From JAHIYU01 sp964476155 (GTDB lineage Bacteria; Krumholzibacteriota; Krumholzibacteriia; LZORAL124-64-63): a stretch of DNA of 64,000 bases. Position 1 is the stretch's first letter. Every line of letters starts with the position of its first letter. The stretch is taken from contig CAYYYS010000005.1 of the NCBI GenBank assembly GCA_964476155.1, forward strand, positions 45,110 through 109,109, in the 5' to 3' direction. The notes beneath the pieces were generated by a model. It was given only the letters and a program-made list of their open reading frames with translations, was not told the DNA's origin and did no database searches. A program made the translations under genes and the position numbers. Shown here piece after piece: positions 10,540 through 18,301 of the stretch.

Positions 10540-11565
10540 TCAAGACGCGCCCCGCACGGCTTCGACCGATTCCATCAGGGTTTCGATGTCCACCCGCTGT
10601 CCGCCCTTCACGCGCAGGACGCGCGCGTTCGGATAGTCGGCGGGCATCCAGGACGAATCGTCCTCCTTGAGGAAGAGACCGAGGGTAGGGACACCCGAAG
10701 CGGCCGCGTAATGGAAAAGATCGGTGTTGCCCGCGATGAACAGATCGCAGAGCGACGCCATCAGGACCGTGTCGAAGAGGTTTTCACGAGGCAGGGCCAG
10801 AGGGGGCACGGTCAAACCGGCTTCGAACTGCCGCAGCAGATCAGAGTCGGCGTCGATACTCAACGGCAAGGTCCGACAAGGCATCTGGCTGGCAAGCTGG
10901 TTCATGACGAAATGCAGATTCTGGGCGGACAGCCCCACGCCCGACTTGCCCAGCGCTGGATCGACACCCACCAACACTTCGTCCTGACGCGGCTTGTTGA
11001 AATGGATCAGCTGACGCATACGGCGGACGCGTTCCTCGGGCAGGGGCCAGGCCTTGTCGCCGGCAAAGGCCGGCAGCCCCAGGAAGGGCGCGGCCACGGA
11101 CAACCGTGAACCACGATACCGACTATCGTTCTCCGGAGCACGGATCTCGAAATTCACGGCCGGGTAAGAGCCCCGGTGCGACGGCCCCAGACGCAAGCTG
11201 GCGCCGCTCGCCAGAGCGATGCTCTCCAGCGCGGCCTGGGGTTCAAAGGACATGACCATGCTGAGATGGTAGCCCCGCTTGCGGATGGTTTTCAGCAACG
11301 AGAACATGGCCGGGTTCCACGCCTTCATCTGCTTGCGCCGGTAGGTCAGGCAGTGATGCGCGACGCCACTCGACACGATCAGCGAAGTATGCTCTTCCGG
11401 AATGAGGAAATCGATGCGCGCGCGTGGGTGTCGTTCCCGCACGGCCTGCAGCAAGGGCACGTGAAACAGCAGGTCGCTGAGATCACCCGTGTCTATTGCC
11501 AGGATACGCGATTCGTCACCGAGGGTGCCGGGAAGGCTGAAAGCCTTGACGTCACCACGCGCCAT
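10540..11565 (-). CDS. Divergent GT9-like glycosyltransferase, copy 4
   Basis: GT9-like protein of about 341 residues. The N-terminal domain reads RILAIDTGDLSDLLFHVPLL, similar in layout to the GxGDxxxxxP start of GT9 enzymes. The donor-site signature is altered to AGNTDLFHYAAASGVPTLGLF, in which the usual D(S/T)G triplet is replaced, so donor use may differ or be lost. The start is unsure: ATG 11565 has no clear ribosome site; TTG 11607 has AAAGGG six bases before it and lies 28 bases after the lon stop. Longer readings overlap lon and were rejected. Confidence 0.75.
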   Translation of the reverse strand: MARGDVKAFSLPGTLGDESRILAIDTGDLSDLLFHVPLLQAVRERHPRARIDFLIPEEHTSLIVSSGVAHHCLTYRRKQMKAWNPAMFSLLKTIRKRGYHLSMVMSFEPQAALESIALASGASLRLGPSHRGSYPAVNFEIRAPENDSRYRGSRLSVAAPFLGLPAFAGDKAWPLPEERVRRMRQLIHFNKPRQDEVLVGVDPALGKSGVGLSAQNLHFVMNQLASQMPCRTLPLSIDADSDLLRQFEAGLTVPPLALPRENLFDTVLMASLCDLFIAGNTDLFHYAAASGVPTLGLFLKEDDSSWMPADYPNARVLRVKGGQRVDIETLMESVEAVRGAS

Positions 11566-11635
11566 GAATCGCCCAAGAAGTCCGGTCACGAAATTGCCGT
11601 CCGCCAACGTCTGCCCTTTCGGCTCGGTCCGGTGG

Positions 11636-14020
11636 TTATTCTGCCAGATCCGGGAAGATCTCCGCGAACACCTCGTCCACGTGCTTGACGCAGACGAAGG
11701 TGATGTCCCCGGCCGCCTCATCGGGGATGTCCTCGAGATCCGACTCGTTCTGGGCCGGCACGAGGATCTTGCGAATGCCCGCGCGATGGGCGGCCAGAAC
11801 CTTTTCCAGCAAACCGCCGATTGGCAGGACGTCGCCGGTCAGTGTGATCTCGCCCGTCATGGCCGTGCGCCGGTCGATGCTCTCGTCCACCATCAGGGAG
11901 AACAGGACCGAGGCCATGGTGATACCCGCGCTGGGACCGTCCTTGGGGATGGCCCCGGCGGGGATATGGATGTGAATGTCGTAGTCCTTGAAGAACGGGG
12001 CGAGGGATTCGAGATCACCGTACTGGGCGCGCAGATACGAGAACGCCGCAGTGGCTGATTCCTGCATGACGCTGCCGAGTTGTCCGGTCAACTTGAGATG
12101 ACCCGACCCGTTGGGTAACAGCACGCCTTCGAGGTAGAGGATCTTGCCGCCGACGGAGGTCCAGGCCAGTCCCGTGGCTACACCCACGCGGGCGTGGCTG
12201 CGCAGGCGGTCGGGATCGTAATCGGCACTGCCGAGAAAATCCGGCAAGGTTTTGACCGTTATGACCTGTTTCTTGCGTTTCCCGGCGGCCACCATCTTGG
12301 CGACCTTGCGGCAGACGCTGCCGATCTTGCGTTCCAGGCCTCGCACCCCCGCCTCGCGGGTGTAGCCCGCGATCAGGGCGCGCAATCCGGCGTGGTTGAA
12401 GGAGATATTCTTGTTCGTCAAGCCGTTCTCGTCCACTTGCCGCGGCACCAGATAGCGCTTGGCGATCTCGATTTTCTCGAGGTTGGTGTACCCGGGCAGG
12501 CTGATCACCTCCATGCGGTCCAACAGTGGCCGCGGGATGGTGTCCAGCATGTTGGCGGTGGTGATGAACAGGACGTTCGACAGATCGAAAGGCACCGACA
12601 GGTAGTGGTCGGTAAACGAGTTGTTCTGCTCCGGATCGAGAACCTCGAGCAGGGCGCTGGCCGGGTCGCCCCGGAAATCCTGTCCCAGCTTGTCGATCTC
12701 GTCGAGCATGATCAGCGGGTTGTTGGTGCCGCACTCCTTGAGTCCGTTGATGATTCGCCCGGGCATGGCGCCCACGTACGTGCGCCGGTGGCCGCGAATC
12801 TCGGCCTCGTCGCGCATGCCCCCCAGGGAGAAGCGGAAAAATCTGCGACCGATGGCTTCGGCGATGCTGCGACCAAGAGACGTCTTCCCCACGCCCGGCG
12901 GCCCCGCCAGGCAAATAATCGGGCCGCGATGATCGCCCTTCAGCTTGCGCACCGACAGGAATTCCAGGATGCGCTCCTTGACGTCTTCGAGACCATAGTG
13001 GTCCCGTTCGAGGATCTTCTCGGCCCGCTTGATGTCCAGCTTGTCGTCGGATCGCTCCAGCCACGGCAGATCCAGCAGCCAGTCGATATAGGTTTTACTG
13101 ACGGAGTATTCGCTGGCACCCGGAGACATCCGCGCCAGACGGGCCACTTCCTTCTCGGCCACTTTCTGGACGTACTCAGGAAGATCCGCCTCGGCCAAGC
13201 GCTCGTTCAGATCCTCGATCTCCACCGACGAATCGTCGCTGTCACCCAGTTCGCGTTGGATCGCCTTGAGTTGCTGGCGCAGGTAATACTCGCGCTGATC
13301 CTTGTCGATGGACTTGCGAACCTTGGTTTGCAGCTTCTGCCCCAGTTCGACGACTTCCAACTCGCGAACCACGATCTTGGACAGGATCTGCAGCCGGTCC
13401 AGAGGGGCATTGGCCTCTAGAATCGATTGCTTCTCATGGACGTCGATATCGAGATTGGTGGCGATGAGGTCGGCCAGCCGCCCCGGGTCATCGATATTCA
13501 TCACGACGATCTTGAGCTCGTCGGACAGGGTTTCGCTGGCGTCGACGATCTTCAGGAAGTTGTTGGCCACACCCCGCATGTAGGCCAGCGTGTGGGGATC
13601 GGTCGCCAGTTTTTCCGGCATGGCTTCCACCGACGCCTGCAGGTACGGCTCATCGGCCACGAATTTACGGATGCGGATCCGCGCGATTCCCTGGCCCAGC
13701 AGTCTCATGCTGCCGTCGGGAAAACGCAGCATCTTCTGGATCTTGACCGCCGTGCCGACGCTGTAAAGGAGTTCCTCTCCTTCGGGCAGGTCGGCCTCGC
13801 CCTCGTCGTCCATATCGATCTCGCGCTGGGCGACGGCCCCCAGGATCTTGTCACTGGCGAGGCAGTCGTCGGCCAGCTTGATCAGGTTCTCGTCGCTCAG
13901 CACCAGGGGGACCATCATGTAGGGGAAAATGACGGCCTCGCTGATGGGCAGTATGGGCAATACCTCGGGAACACGGCTCTCCGTGATCTCGCCTACGAAC
14001 GTACTCTGGTCGCTGTTCAT
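11636..14020 (-). CDS. lon: ATP-dependent protease Lon (LonA)
   Basis: Cytoplasmic AAA+ serine protease that degrades misfolded and regulatory proteins. The 794 residues have the normal LonA order: N-terminal LON substrate domain (~20-215, starting LPILPISEAVIFPYMMVPL), coiled linker, AAA+ module with Walker A GPPGVGKTSLG and Walker B IMLDEIDK, and the C-terminal protease domain with Ser697 (KDGPSAG) and Lys740 as the catalytic dyad, 43 residues apart as in E. coli Lon. It follows Hsp20 by 24 bases and runs into the GT9 genes. Confidence 0.97.
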   Translation of the reverse strand: MNSDQSTFVGEITESRVPEVLPILPISEAVIFPYMMVPLVLSDENLIKLADDCLASDKILGAVAQREIDMDDEGEADLPEGEELLYSVGTAVKIQKMLRFPDGSMRLLGQGIARIRIRKFVADEPYLQASVEAMPEKLATDPHTLAYMRGVANNFLKIVDASETLSDELKIVVMNIDDPGRLADLIATNLDIDVHEKQSILEANAPLDRLQILSKIVVRELEVVELGQKLQTKVRKSIDKDQREYYLRQQLKAIQRELGDSDDSSVEIEDLNERLAEADLPEYVQKVAEKEVARLARMSPGASEYSVSKTYIDWLLDLPWLERSDDKLDIKRAEKILERDHYGLEDVKERILEFLSVRKLKGDHRGPIICLAGPPGVGKTSLGRSIAEAIGRRFFRFSLGGMRDEAEIRGHRRTYVGAMPGRIINGLKECGTNNPLIMLDEIDKLGQDFRGDPASALLEVLDPEQNNSFTDHYLSVPFDLSNVLFITTANMLDTIPRPLLDRMEVISLPGYTNLEKIEIAKRYLVPRQVDENGLTNKNISFNHAGLRALIAGYTREAGVRGLERKIGSVCRKVAKMVAAGKRKKQVITVKTLPDFLGSADYDPDRLRSHARVGVATGLAWTSVGGKILYLEGVLLPNGSGHLKLTGQLGSVMQESATAAFSYLRAQYGDLESLAPFFKDYDIHIHIPAGAIPKDGPSAGITMASVLFSLMVDESIDRRTAMTGEITLTGDVLPIGGLLEKVLAAHRAGIRKILVPAQNESDLEDIPDEAAGDITFVCVKHVDEVFAEIFPDLAE

Positions 14021-14044
14021 ATCCTGGAGTCCCTCTCCCGGGGT

Positions 14045-14500
14045 TCATTCGCTGCCGTTCACGTCGATTCGCCGTCGATCACAATCGCGGCGATCACCCA
14101 AGCTGAAGGTCACGTAGAGAAATCCGTTCCGGTAACGCGCGGTGGCGCTTTCGGCGACGACCGGTACGGGAATGGTCAACCGTCTCGCGAAAGGGCCGAC
14201 ATTGATCTCCATCTTGAAGTAGTGCTTCTTGCCGGACGGAGCAATGTCGCTTCGCGTCCCCCGCAAGGTCAAGGTCTCTCCATCGGTAAGCACCTCTATG
14301 CCGGCCGGATCCATACCCGCCAGATCGACCTGGACGACGTATTCGCTTTCGGTCGCGTAGGCGTCCGTCGCCGGCCGCCAGGTGAGATCCTTGTCGAGTA
14401 CGAGCGGGCGCGTGGCGCGCGAGTACGACGTGACGAGTACCTCGAAGATATCGTCAACGTTTTCCGAATCGTCCTGCAACACGACTGGTCTGGTGTCCAT
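14045..14500 (-). CDS. Hsp20/alpha-crystallin small heat-shock protein
   Basis: ATP-independent holdase of 151 residues. The alpha-crystallin domain spans about residues 45-140, with the strand signature VDLAGMDPAGIEVLTDGETL and the late RRLTIPVPV...ATARYRNGFLYVTF pattern (A-x-x-x-n-G-v-L region). AAGGGG lies ahead of the ATG. It shares a promoter with lon, so chaperone and protease are probably co-induced. Confidence 0.93.
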   Translation of the reverse strand: MDTRPVVLQDDSENVDDIFEVLVTSYSRATRPLVLDKDLTWRPATDAYATESEYVVQVDLAGMDPAGIEVLTDGETLTLRGTRSDIAPSGKKHYFKMEINVGPFARRLTIPVPVVAESATARYRNGFLYVTFSLGDRRDCDRRRIDVNGSE

Positions 14501-14530
14501 CCCCGTCCCCTTCGTTCGAACCTTGACCGG

Positions 14531-14559
14531 ATGCTAACTGCGGCTACCGTCAGCGTCAA
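14531..14559 (-). promoter_or_regulatory. Promoter for hsp20-lon
   Basis: Minus strand: TTGACG (14554-14559), 17-base spacer, TAGCAT (14531-14536). The -35 box overlaps the stop codon of the PfkB gene (14556-14558). RNA would start near 14524, 24 bases before the Hsp20 ATG. I see no CIRCE repeat and no sigma-32-type -10. Confidence 0.6.
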
Positions 14560-15488
14560 CCTCTGGGGTGCGCCGACCGTGGCGACTCATCCGGCCGGTC
14601 GGCCAGGAGGGCCTCGACCTCTTGCCGAGCGGGCAACCCCGCCCGCCCTCCGTAGGCCCGACATTTCAAGGCCGCCACCGCGGCGCCACGTCGAAGACAG
14701 TCGCGAAAGCCGTGACCGTCGGTGAGCGCCCAGGCATAACCGGCATGAAAGGCATCCCCCGCTCCGGTGGTGTCGACCGCGTCCACCGGGAAGGCCGGGA
14801 CAGCGTGAAAGCCCGTGGCATCCAGACCCAGCACACCTTCGGCACCGAACGTCGTGCCGACCCGGGCCGGTCCGGAGTCCCTCAAGATGCGCAAGGCCGA
14901 TTCCTGGTCGTCGGCGCCGGTCATCGCGCGCGCGAACCCCATGGCGCCGATCACGTCGGTGCACAGGGGCACCAGTTGCCGCACGCCTTCTCGTAATGAT
15001 CCCGCGTCCATCACGACGGGGAGACCGCGACGCCGAGCTTCGCCGGCCAGAACGGCGGCAGCGGGAGCTTCCTGGGAGTCGCAATAAAGAAGATCCACGC
15101 CGTCGAGCCAAGCCGGCTTGATCGTTCCCGGATCCAAACGCGGCAGGTCGCCGCGACCCCAATAGATTCGTCGTTCACCCGAACGGGGATCGACACGGAT
15201 TATGGCCCGCGGCGTAGTCGAGTCGGGTATGGTCGGTGTCAGTGACAGATCCACACCCTCGGACAACAGCTCGCTCCGGTGAGCCCGGCCCTCGGCGTCG
15301 TCCGACAAGACCGTCAGTAAACGGACCGCGGCGCCGAGACGGCGCAAGGCGACCGCCGCGGTTGCACCGGGTCCGCCGCCGCAGGCTACGATCGGCGCCA
15401 CTTCGGTCTTGGTGTCCGGGAGCGGTGTGTCGGCCAGTGGGAAGATGACGTCCCAGGCGCTGTAACCCACGACGAGGATAGTGCTCAT
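14556..15488 (-). CDS. PfkB-family carbohydrate/nucleoside kinase
   Basis: Ribokinase-fold kinase of 310 residues that phosphorylates a sugar or nucleoside. Motifs: N-terminal GYSAWDVIFPLADTPLP, the glycine-rich GGGPGATAAVALRRLGA and the C-terminal signature DTTGAGDAFHAG, with catalytic base Asp245. The start was set at ATG 15488; a longer reading has no supporting site. The substrate is not predictable. It diverges from the HIT gene. Confidence 0.88.
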   Translation of the reverse strand: MSTILVVGYSAWDVIFPLADTPLPDTKTEVAPIVACGGGPGATAAVALRRLGAAVRLLTVLSDDAEGRAHRSELLSEGVDLSLTPTIPDSTTPRAIIRVDPRSGERRIYWGRGDLPRLDPGTIKPAWLDGVDLLYCDSQEAPAAAVLAGEARRRGLPVVMDAGSLREGVRQLVPLCTDVIGAMGFARAMTGADDQESALRILRDSGPARVGTTFGAEGVLGLDATGFHAVPAFPVDAVDTTGAGDAFHAGYAWALTDGHGFRDCLRRGAAVAALKCRAYGGRAGLPARQEVEALLADRPDESPRSAHPRG

Positions 15489-15589
15489 GTCAGCCGCCCG
15501 TTGCTCCCGGCGCGAGAGCCGTGCTAATGTAAAGTCGTGCGACGTGGAGTAGCCTGTACACCAGACCACCGCCAGCCACGAGGTGAATC
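15489..15589. promoter_or_regulatory. Divergent intergenic region between PfkB and HIT genes
   Basis: 101 bases. On the plus strand TTGCTC (15501-15506), 18 bases, then an extended-type TGCTAATGT (-10 TAATGT at 15525-15530) is the best promoter for the HIT gene, but only weak. The HIT ribosome site is GAGGTG before ATG 15590. No clear promoter for the PfkB gene was found. Confidence 0.3.
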
Positions 15590-15934
15590 ATGTCCGACTG
15601 CCTGTTCTGCAAGATCGTGGCGGGGGTCATCCCCTGCGACAAGCTCCACGAAGACGACTACTTCATTGCCTTCCGGGACATTTCGCCCCAGGCGCCCGTC
15701 CACGTCCTCGTGATCCCCAAGGAGCATAAGGCATCCCTGACCGAACTTGAACCAGCGGATGCGGACATGCTCGGACGTCTCCTGATCACGGCTGGTCGCA
15801 TCTCGTCCGAGCTGGGGCTGGATGAAGGCGGCTATCGCTGGGTCGTCAACTGCGGAGAGGATGGCGGACAGTCGGTCGGCCACCTCCATCTGCACATCCT
15901 GGGCGGACGCCAAATGGCTTGGCCCCCGGGATAA
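15590..15934 (+). CDS. HIT-family (HINT-type) nucleotide hydrolase
   Basis: A 114-residue histidine-triad protein, the usual length for HINT purine nucleoside phosphoramidases. It has the N-terminal zinc-type pair CLFCKI (Cys4, Cys7), the VLVIPKEH segment, and the triad GHLHLHILGG with His98, His100 and His102. It is a single-gene plus-strand unit closed by a strong terminator. Confidence 0.95.
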   Translation: MSDCLFCKIVAGVIPCDKLHEDDYFIAFRDISPQAPVHVLVIPKEHKASLTELEPADADMLGRLLITAGRISSELGLDEGGYRWVVNCGEDGGQSVGHLHLHILGGRQMAWPPG

Positions 15935-15936
15935 GA

Positions 15937-15970
15937 TAAAAGGGACGCCCCGGCAAAGGCGTCCCTTTTA
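15937..15970. terminator. Bidirectional intrinsic terminator after HIT and HARE-HTH genes
   Basis: Perfect 13-bp inverted repeat TAAAAGGGACGCC (15937-15949) / GGCGTCCCTTTTA (15958-15970) with an 8-base loop; A and T runs flank the stem so it can work on both strands. It sits between two convergent genes. Confidence 0.9.
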
Positions 15971-15988
15971 TTGCGCCGAGCGCTGAGT

Positions 15989-16501
15989 CTACTTGAGTGC
16001 GTATATGCCGCGACCCGCCCGCTTCATGAGCTTACTCGTGGACAGCGTGCGGCGGAGCACGTTCGCGAAGTTCTTACTCTTGGTCTTGATGAGCTTCTTT
16101 TTGGTAATGATCGCAAGAATGTCTTGGAACGCCATCGGCTTGCCCTGCTTACGGATCAGATCCGCAACGACGGACTCGACGGTGGGCTTACCGGACCGGG
16201 GCTTGCGCGCAACGGTCTTTTTTCTTCCAGTCTTCTTGATTACCTTCTTGACCGTTTTCTTGGCCGCCTTCTTCACGGTCTTGCGCTTGGCCTTGACGGT
16301 CTTCTTGGCAACCTTCTTGCGGGCAACCTTCTTCTTGGCGCCGGCGACCAGCTTCGCGATCTGGGCGTCGACCTTGGCGAGGTCCCTCTCTAGCTGCGCC
16401 TTGCGTTTCTCCAGCTTCGTCAGCTTCTCCTTGACGGCCAGCAACTGGCGCAATTCGTCCAGGGACAGCTCCGATGCGATGGCCTTCAATGACCTCGGCA
16501 T
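15989..16501 (-). CDS. H1-like DNA-binding protein: coiled coil, Lys-rich linker, HARE-HTH domain
   Basis: A 170-residue basic protein in three parts. Residues ~10-50 are a charged heptad-type helix (probable dimer coiled coil). Residues ~55-103 are a histone H1-like tract of repeated KK(T/V)xKK units. Residues ~106-169 form a winged helix of the HARE-HTH type (PTVESVVADLIRKQGKPMAF start, FANVLRRTLS recognition region, GRGIYAL wing). HARE-HTH domains occur in RNA polymerase delta, ASXL and restriction enzymes. A nucleoid architectural or transcription-linked role is inferred. The start is ATG 16501, with GGAGG five bases upstream; an in-frame GTG at 16513 lacks one. Confidence 0.82.
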   Translation of the reverse strand: MPRSLKAIASELSLDELRQLLAVKEKLTKLEKRKAQLERDLAKVDAQIAKLVAGAKKKVARKKVAKKTVKAKRKTVKKAAKKTVKKVIKKTGRKKTVARKPRSGKPTVESVVADLIRKQGKPMAFQDILAIITKKKLIKTKSKNFANVLRRTLSTSKLMKRAGRGIYALK

Positions 16502-16543
16502 TTCATCCTCCACTCTTGTGAGTTTGTCGTTAATATTACCACG

Positions 16544-16572
16544 AAACTAGATGCCAAGACCCGACAAGTCAA
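16544..16572 (-). promoter_or_regulatory. Promoter for the H1-like/HARE-HTH gene
   Basis: Minus strand TTGACT (16567-16572), 17-base spacer, TAGTTT (16544-16549). Start of RNA would be near 16537, 36 bases before the chosen ATG. Confidence 0.5.
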
Positions 16573-16580
16573 TACCTGTA

Positions 16581-18206
16581 TTAGTGGGCCCTATCGCTGA
16601 CATATTTTCGCTCCGCTTCGGATATCCACCACTCGGTAACATTTTGATAAGGTGAAAGGATGTGGGGCTTCACGTCGCGCAGGCGACGGTTGTAACCTGT
16701 GATCAACTTCGGATAATACAGATAGCACAGGGGCGAGTCGTGGGCTACGTGACGCTGAAAGGCTTCCCACACTGGCTTTGCCTCAGCGCGATCGTCCAGG
16801 GCCAGGGCCGCATCCAGCAGGGAATCCGCGACGGCGCTGGCATAATGCCCGTAGTTGAAGCGATCGAACGCATCGGATGCGTAAAGGGCCGATGGATCGA
16901 CCGCAAGGCGCGCCGAGAAGACACCGAGGTAAGCTTCGAAATTACCGATCCTCACCTGCGAGATCAGCGACGTGAATTCCATGACGCGCGTCGTCACGTC
17001 GATACCTACGTGAAGCAGGTTCTCCCGGATGACCTGGGCGCCGTTCTCTCGCACCGGATCACCCTTGCGCGTCGTCAGTTCGAAAGCAAATTCTTTGCCG
17101 TTACGATCGAGGATGCCGTCGCCGTCGGTATCCGTCCAGCCGGCCTCGGCGAGCAGGGTGCGGGCGAGGTCTGGATCATAGGCGTCGGGTGCCAACGTCG
17201 TATCATAGGCCCAGAGCGCCGGTGGCAGCGGACCGGCGGCCGGTGAGCCGTACCCACCCAACAGCCCGTCGATGAATACGGATCTGTCTATGGCGTGTGA
17301 CATGGCCTTGCGCACACGACGATCCATGAAGAGCGGCAGCTCAAGGTTCCAGTAGATCTGCCCCACCAACCGGCTGTCGAGCGTTTCGAGCATAATGGTC
17401 TCGTTGGCGGCCAGCCGGCGGGCATGGTTTACGGGAACATTCTCCACGAAGTCGACGCCACCGGTTTCCAGTTCCACTATGGCGGCGGTCTTGTCGGGAA
17501 TAATCCGGAAGACGAGTCGATCCAATCGCGAGCTGGAATCCGGATAAGCGTCGTTACGTCTCAGCACGAGTTCCCGGCCCCGGTTCCAGCGCTCAAGAAC
17601 GTAGGGGCCTGTGGAGAGGGGGATTTCGTTCAAGGGCCACTCCGCAACGCAAGCCCGATCGAGCCCACGTGTACGGTGCGCGGGAAAAAGAAAATGTCCG
17701 AGAGCCGGCACCTGGTCCGCGCGACGTGTGTGGAAGACATACTCGACGGTCTGCGAATCCAGCGGCGTCACGCCGGCGATGTTTGCCAGACGGCTGCCGC
17801 TGCGGGGACTGGCAACGAGCGGATCCATGTACAGCGAGAAGGCTTCGGCCGCATCGTGGGCCGTGACCGGTTGCCCGTCGGACCAGCGCCATGGGCGCAT
17901 GGGAACAGTGATGGTCAGGCTGTCCGGTGAAAACATCCATTCGCGGGCGATGTGGGGATGGTAATACAGATCCTCCCCCATCTCGACCAGCCCCTCGTGA
18001 AGCAGGACGAGTATCTGGCCGCTGGACGCACTCTGATAGATCAGCGGATTCAGGACATCCGGATCCTCGGCAAAGGCGATCACCGCCGTGCCGCCGACCT
18101 GGGGACCGGTTGCCGAGTCGCGTACGGCTTCATCGCCGGTACATCCGGACAGCACCATGCTCATCAGGCAGAGAATCGGCAACACGCTGGCCACTGGACG
18201 TCCCAT
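16581..18206 (-). CDS. Peptide/solute-binding lipoprotein of an ABC importer (SBP family 5)
   Basis: A 541-residue periplasmic binding protein of the OppA/DppA class (cluster C). The start is ATG 18206 (AGAGG upstream), giving the lipoprotein signal MGRPVASVLPILCLMSMVLS ahead of the lipobox Cys; the longer TTG start adds nine residues before this signal. Family features are the early VLNPLIYQSASSGQ segment, WRWSDGQPVTAHDAAEAF, and a central VRKAMSHAIDRSVFIDGLLGG. No permease or ATPase gene is adjacent, so this binding protein is an orphan in the window. A dipeptide/oligopeptide ligand is the family default, not proven. Confidence 0.9.
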   Translation of the reverse strand: MGRPVASVLPILCLMSMVLSGCTGDEAVRDSATGPQVGGTAVIAFAEDPDVLNPLIYQSASSGQILVLLHEGLVEMGEDLYYHPHIAREWMFSPDSLTITVPMRPWRWSDGQPVTAHDAAEAFSLYMDPLVASPRSGSRLANIAGVTPLDSQTVEYVFHTRRADQVPALGHFLFPAHRTRGLDRACVAEWPLNEIPLSTGPYVLERWNRGRELVLRRNDAYPDSSSRLDRLVFRIIPDKTAAIVELETGGVDFVENVPVNHARRLAANETIMLETLDSRLVGQIYWNLELPLFMDRRVRKAMSHAIDRSVFIDGLLGGYGSPAAGPLPPALWAYDTTLAPDAYDPDLARTLLAEAGWTDTDGDGILDRNGKEFAFELTTRKGDPVRENGAQVIRENLLHVGIDVTTRVMEFTSLISQVRIGNFEAYLGVFSARLAVDPSALYASDAFDRFNYGHYASAVADSLLDAALALDDRAEAKPVWEAFQRHVAHDSPLCYLYYPKLITGYNRRLRDVKPHILSPYQNVTEWWISEAERKYVSDRAH

Positions 18207-18232
18207 GAACCTCTCGCAAGGCTTGAATAGCA

Positions 18233-18262
18233 ACGCGGCCCCGTCGATTGACGAGGCCGCGT
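18233..18262 (-). other. GC-rich hairpin at the 5' end of the binding-protein mRNA
   Basis: Inverted repeat ACGCGGCC-C-CGTC (18233-18245) / GACG-A-GGCCGCGT (18250-18262), 12 paired bases with one mismatch and a 4-base loop. There is no T-run, so a terminator for the peptidase gene is less likely than a leader stem-loop, because the promoter below would start RNA near 18259. Confidence 0.5.
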
Positions 18263-18265
18263 ATG

Positions 18266-18294
18266 AATCTAGCGAGCGACGCTCATCGGGTCAA
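18266..18294 (-). promoter_or_regulatory. Promoter for the binding-protein gene
   Basis: Minus strand TTGACC (18289-18294), 17-base spacer, TAGATT (18266-18271), lying between the peptidase stop (18302) and the lipoprotein ATG (18206). Confidence 0.55.
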
Positions 18295-18301
18295 CAACCC
18301 T

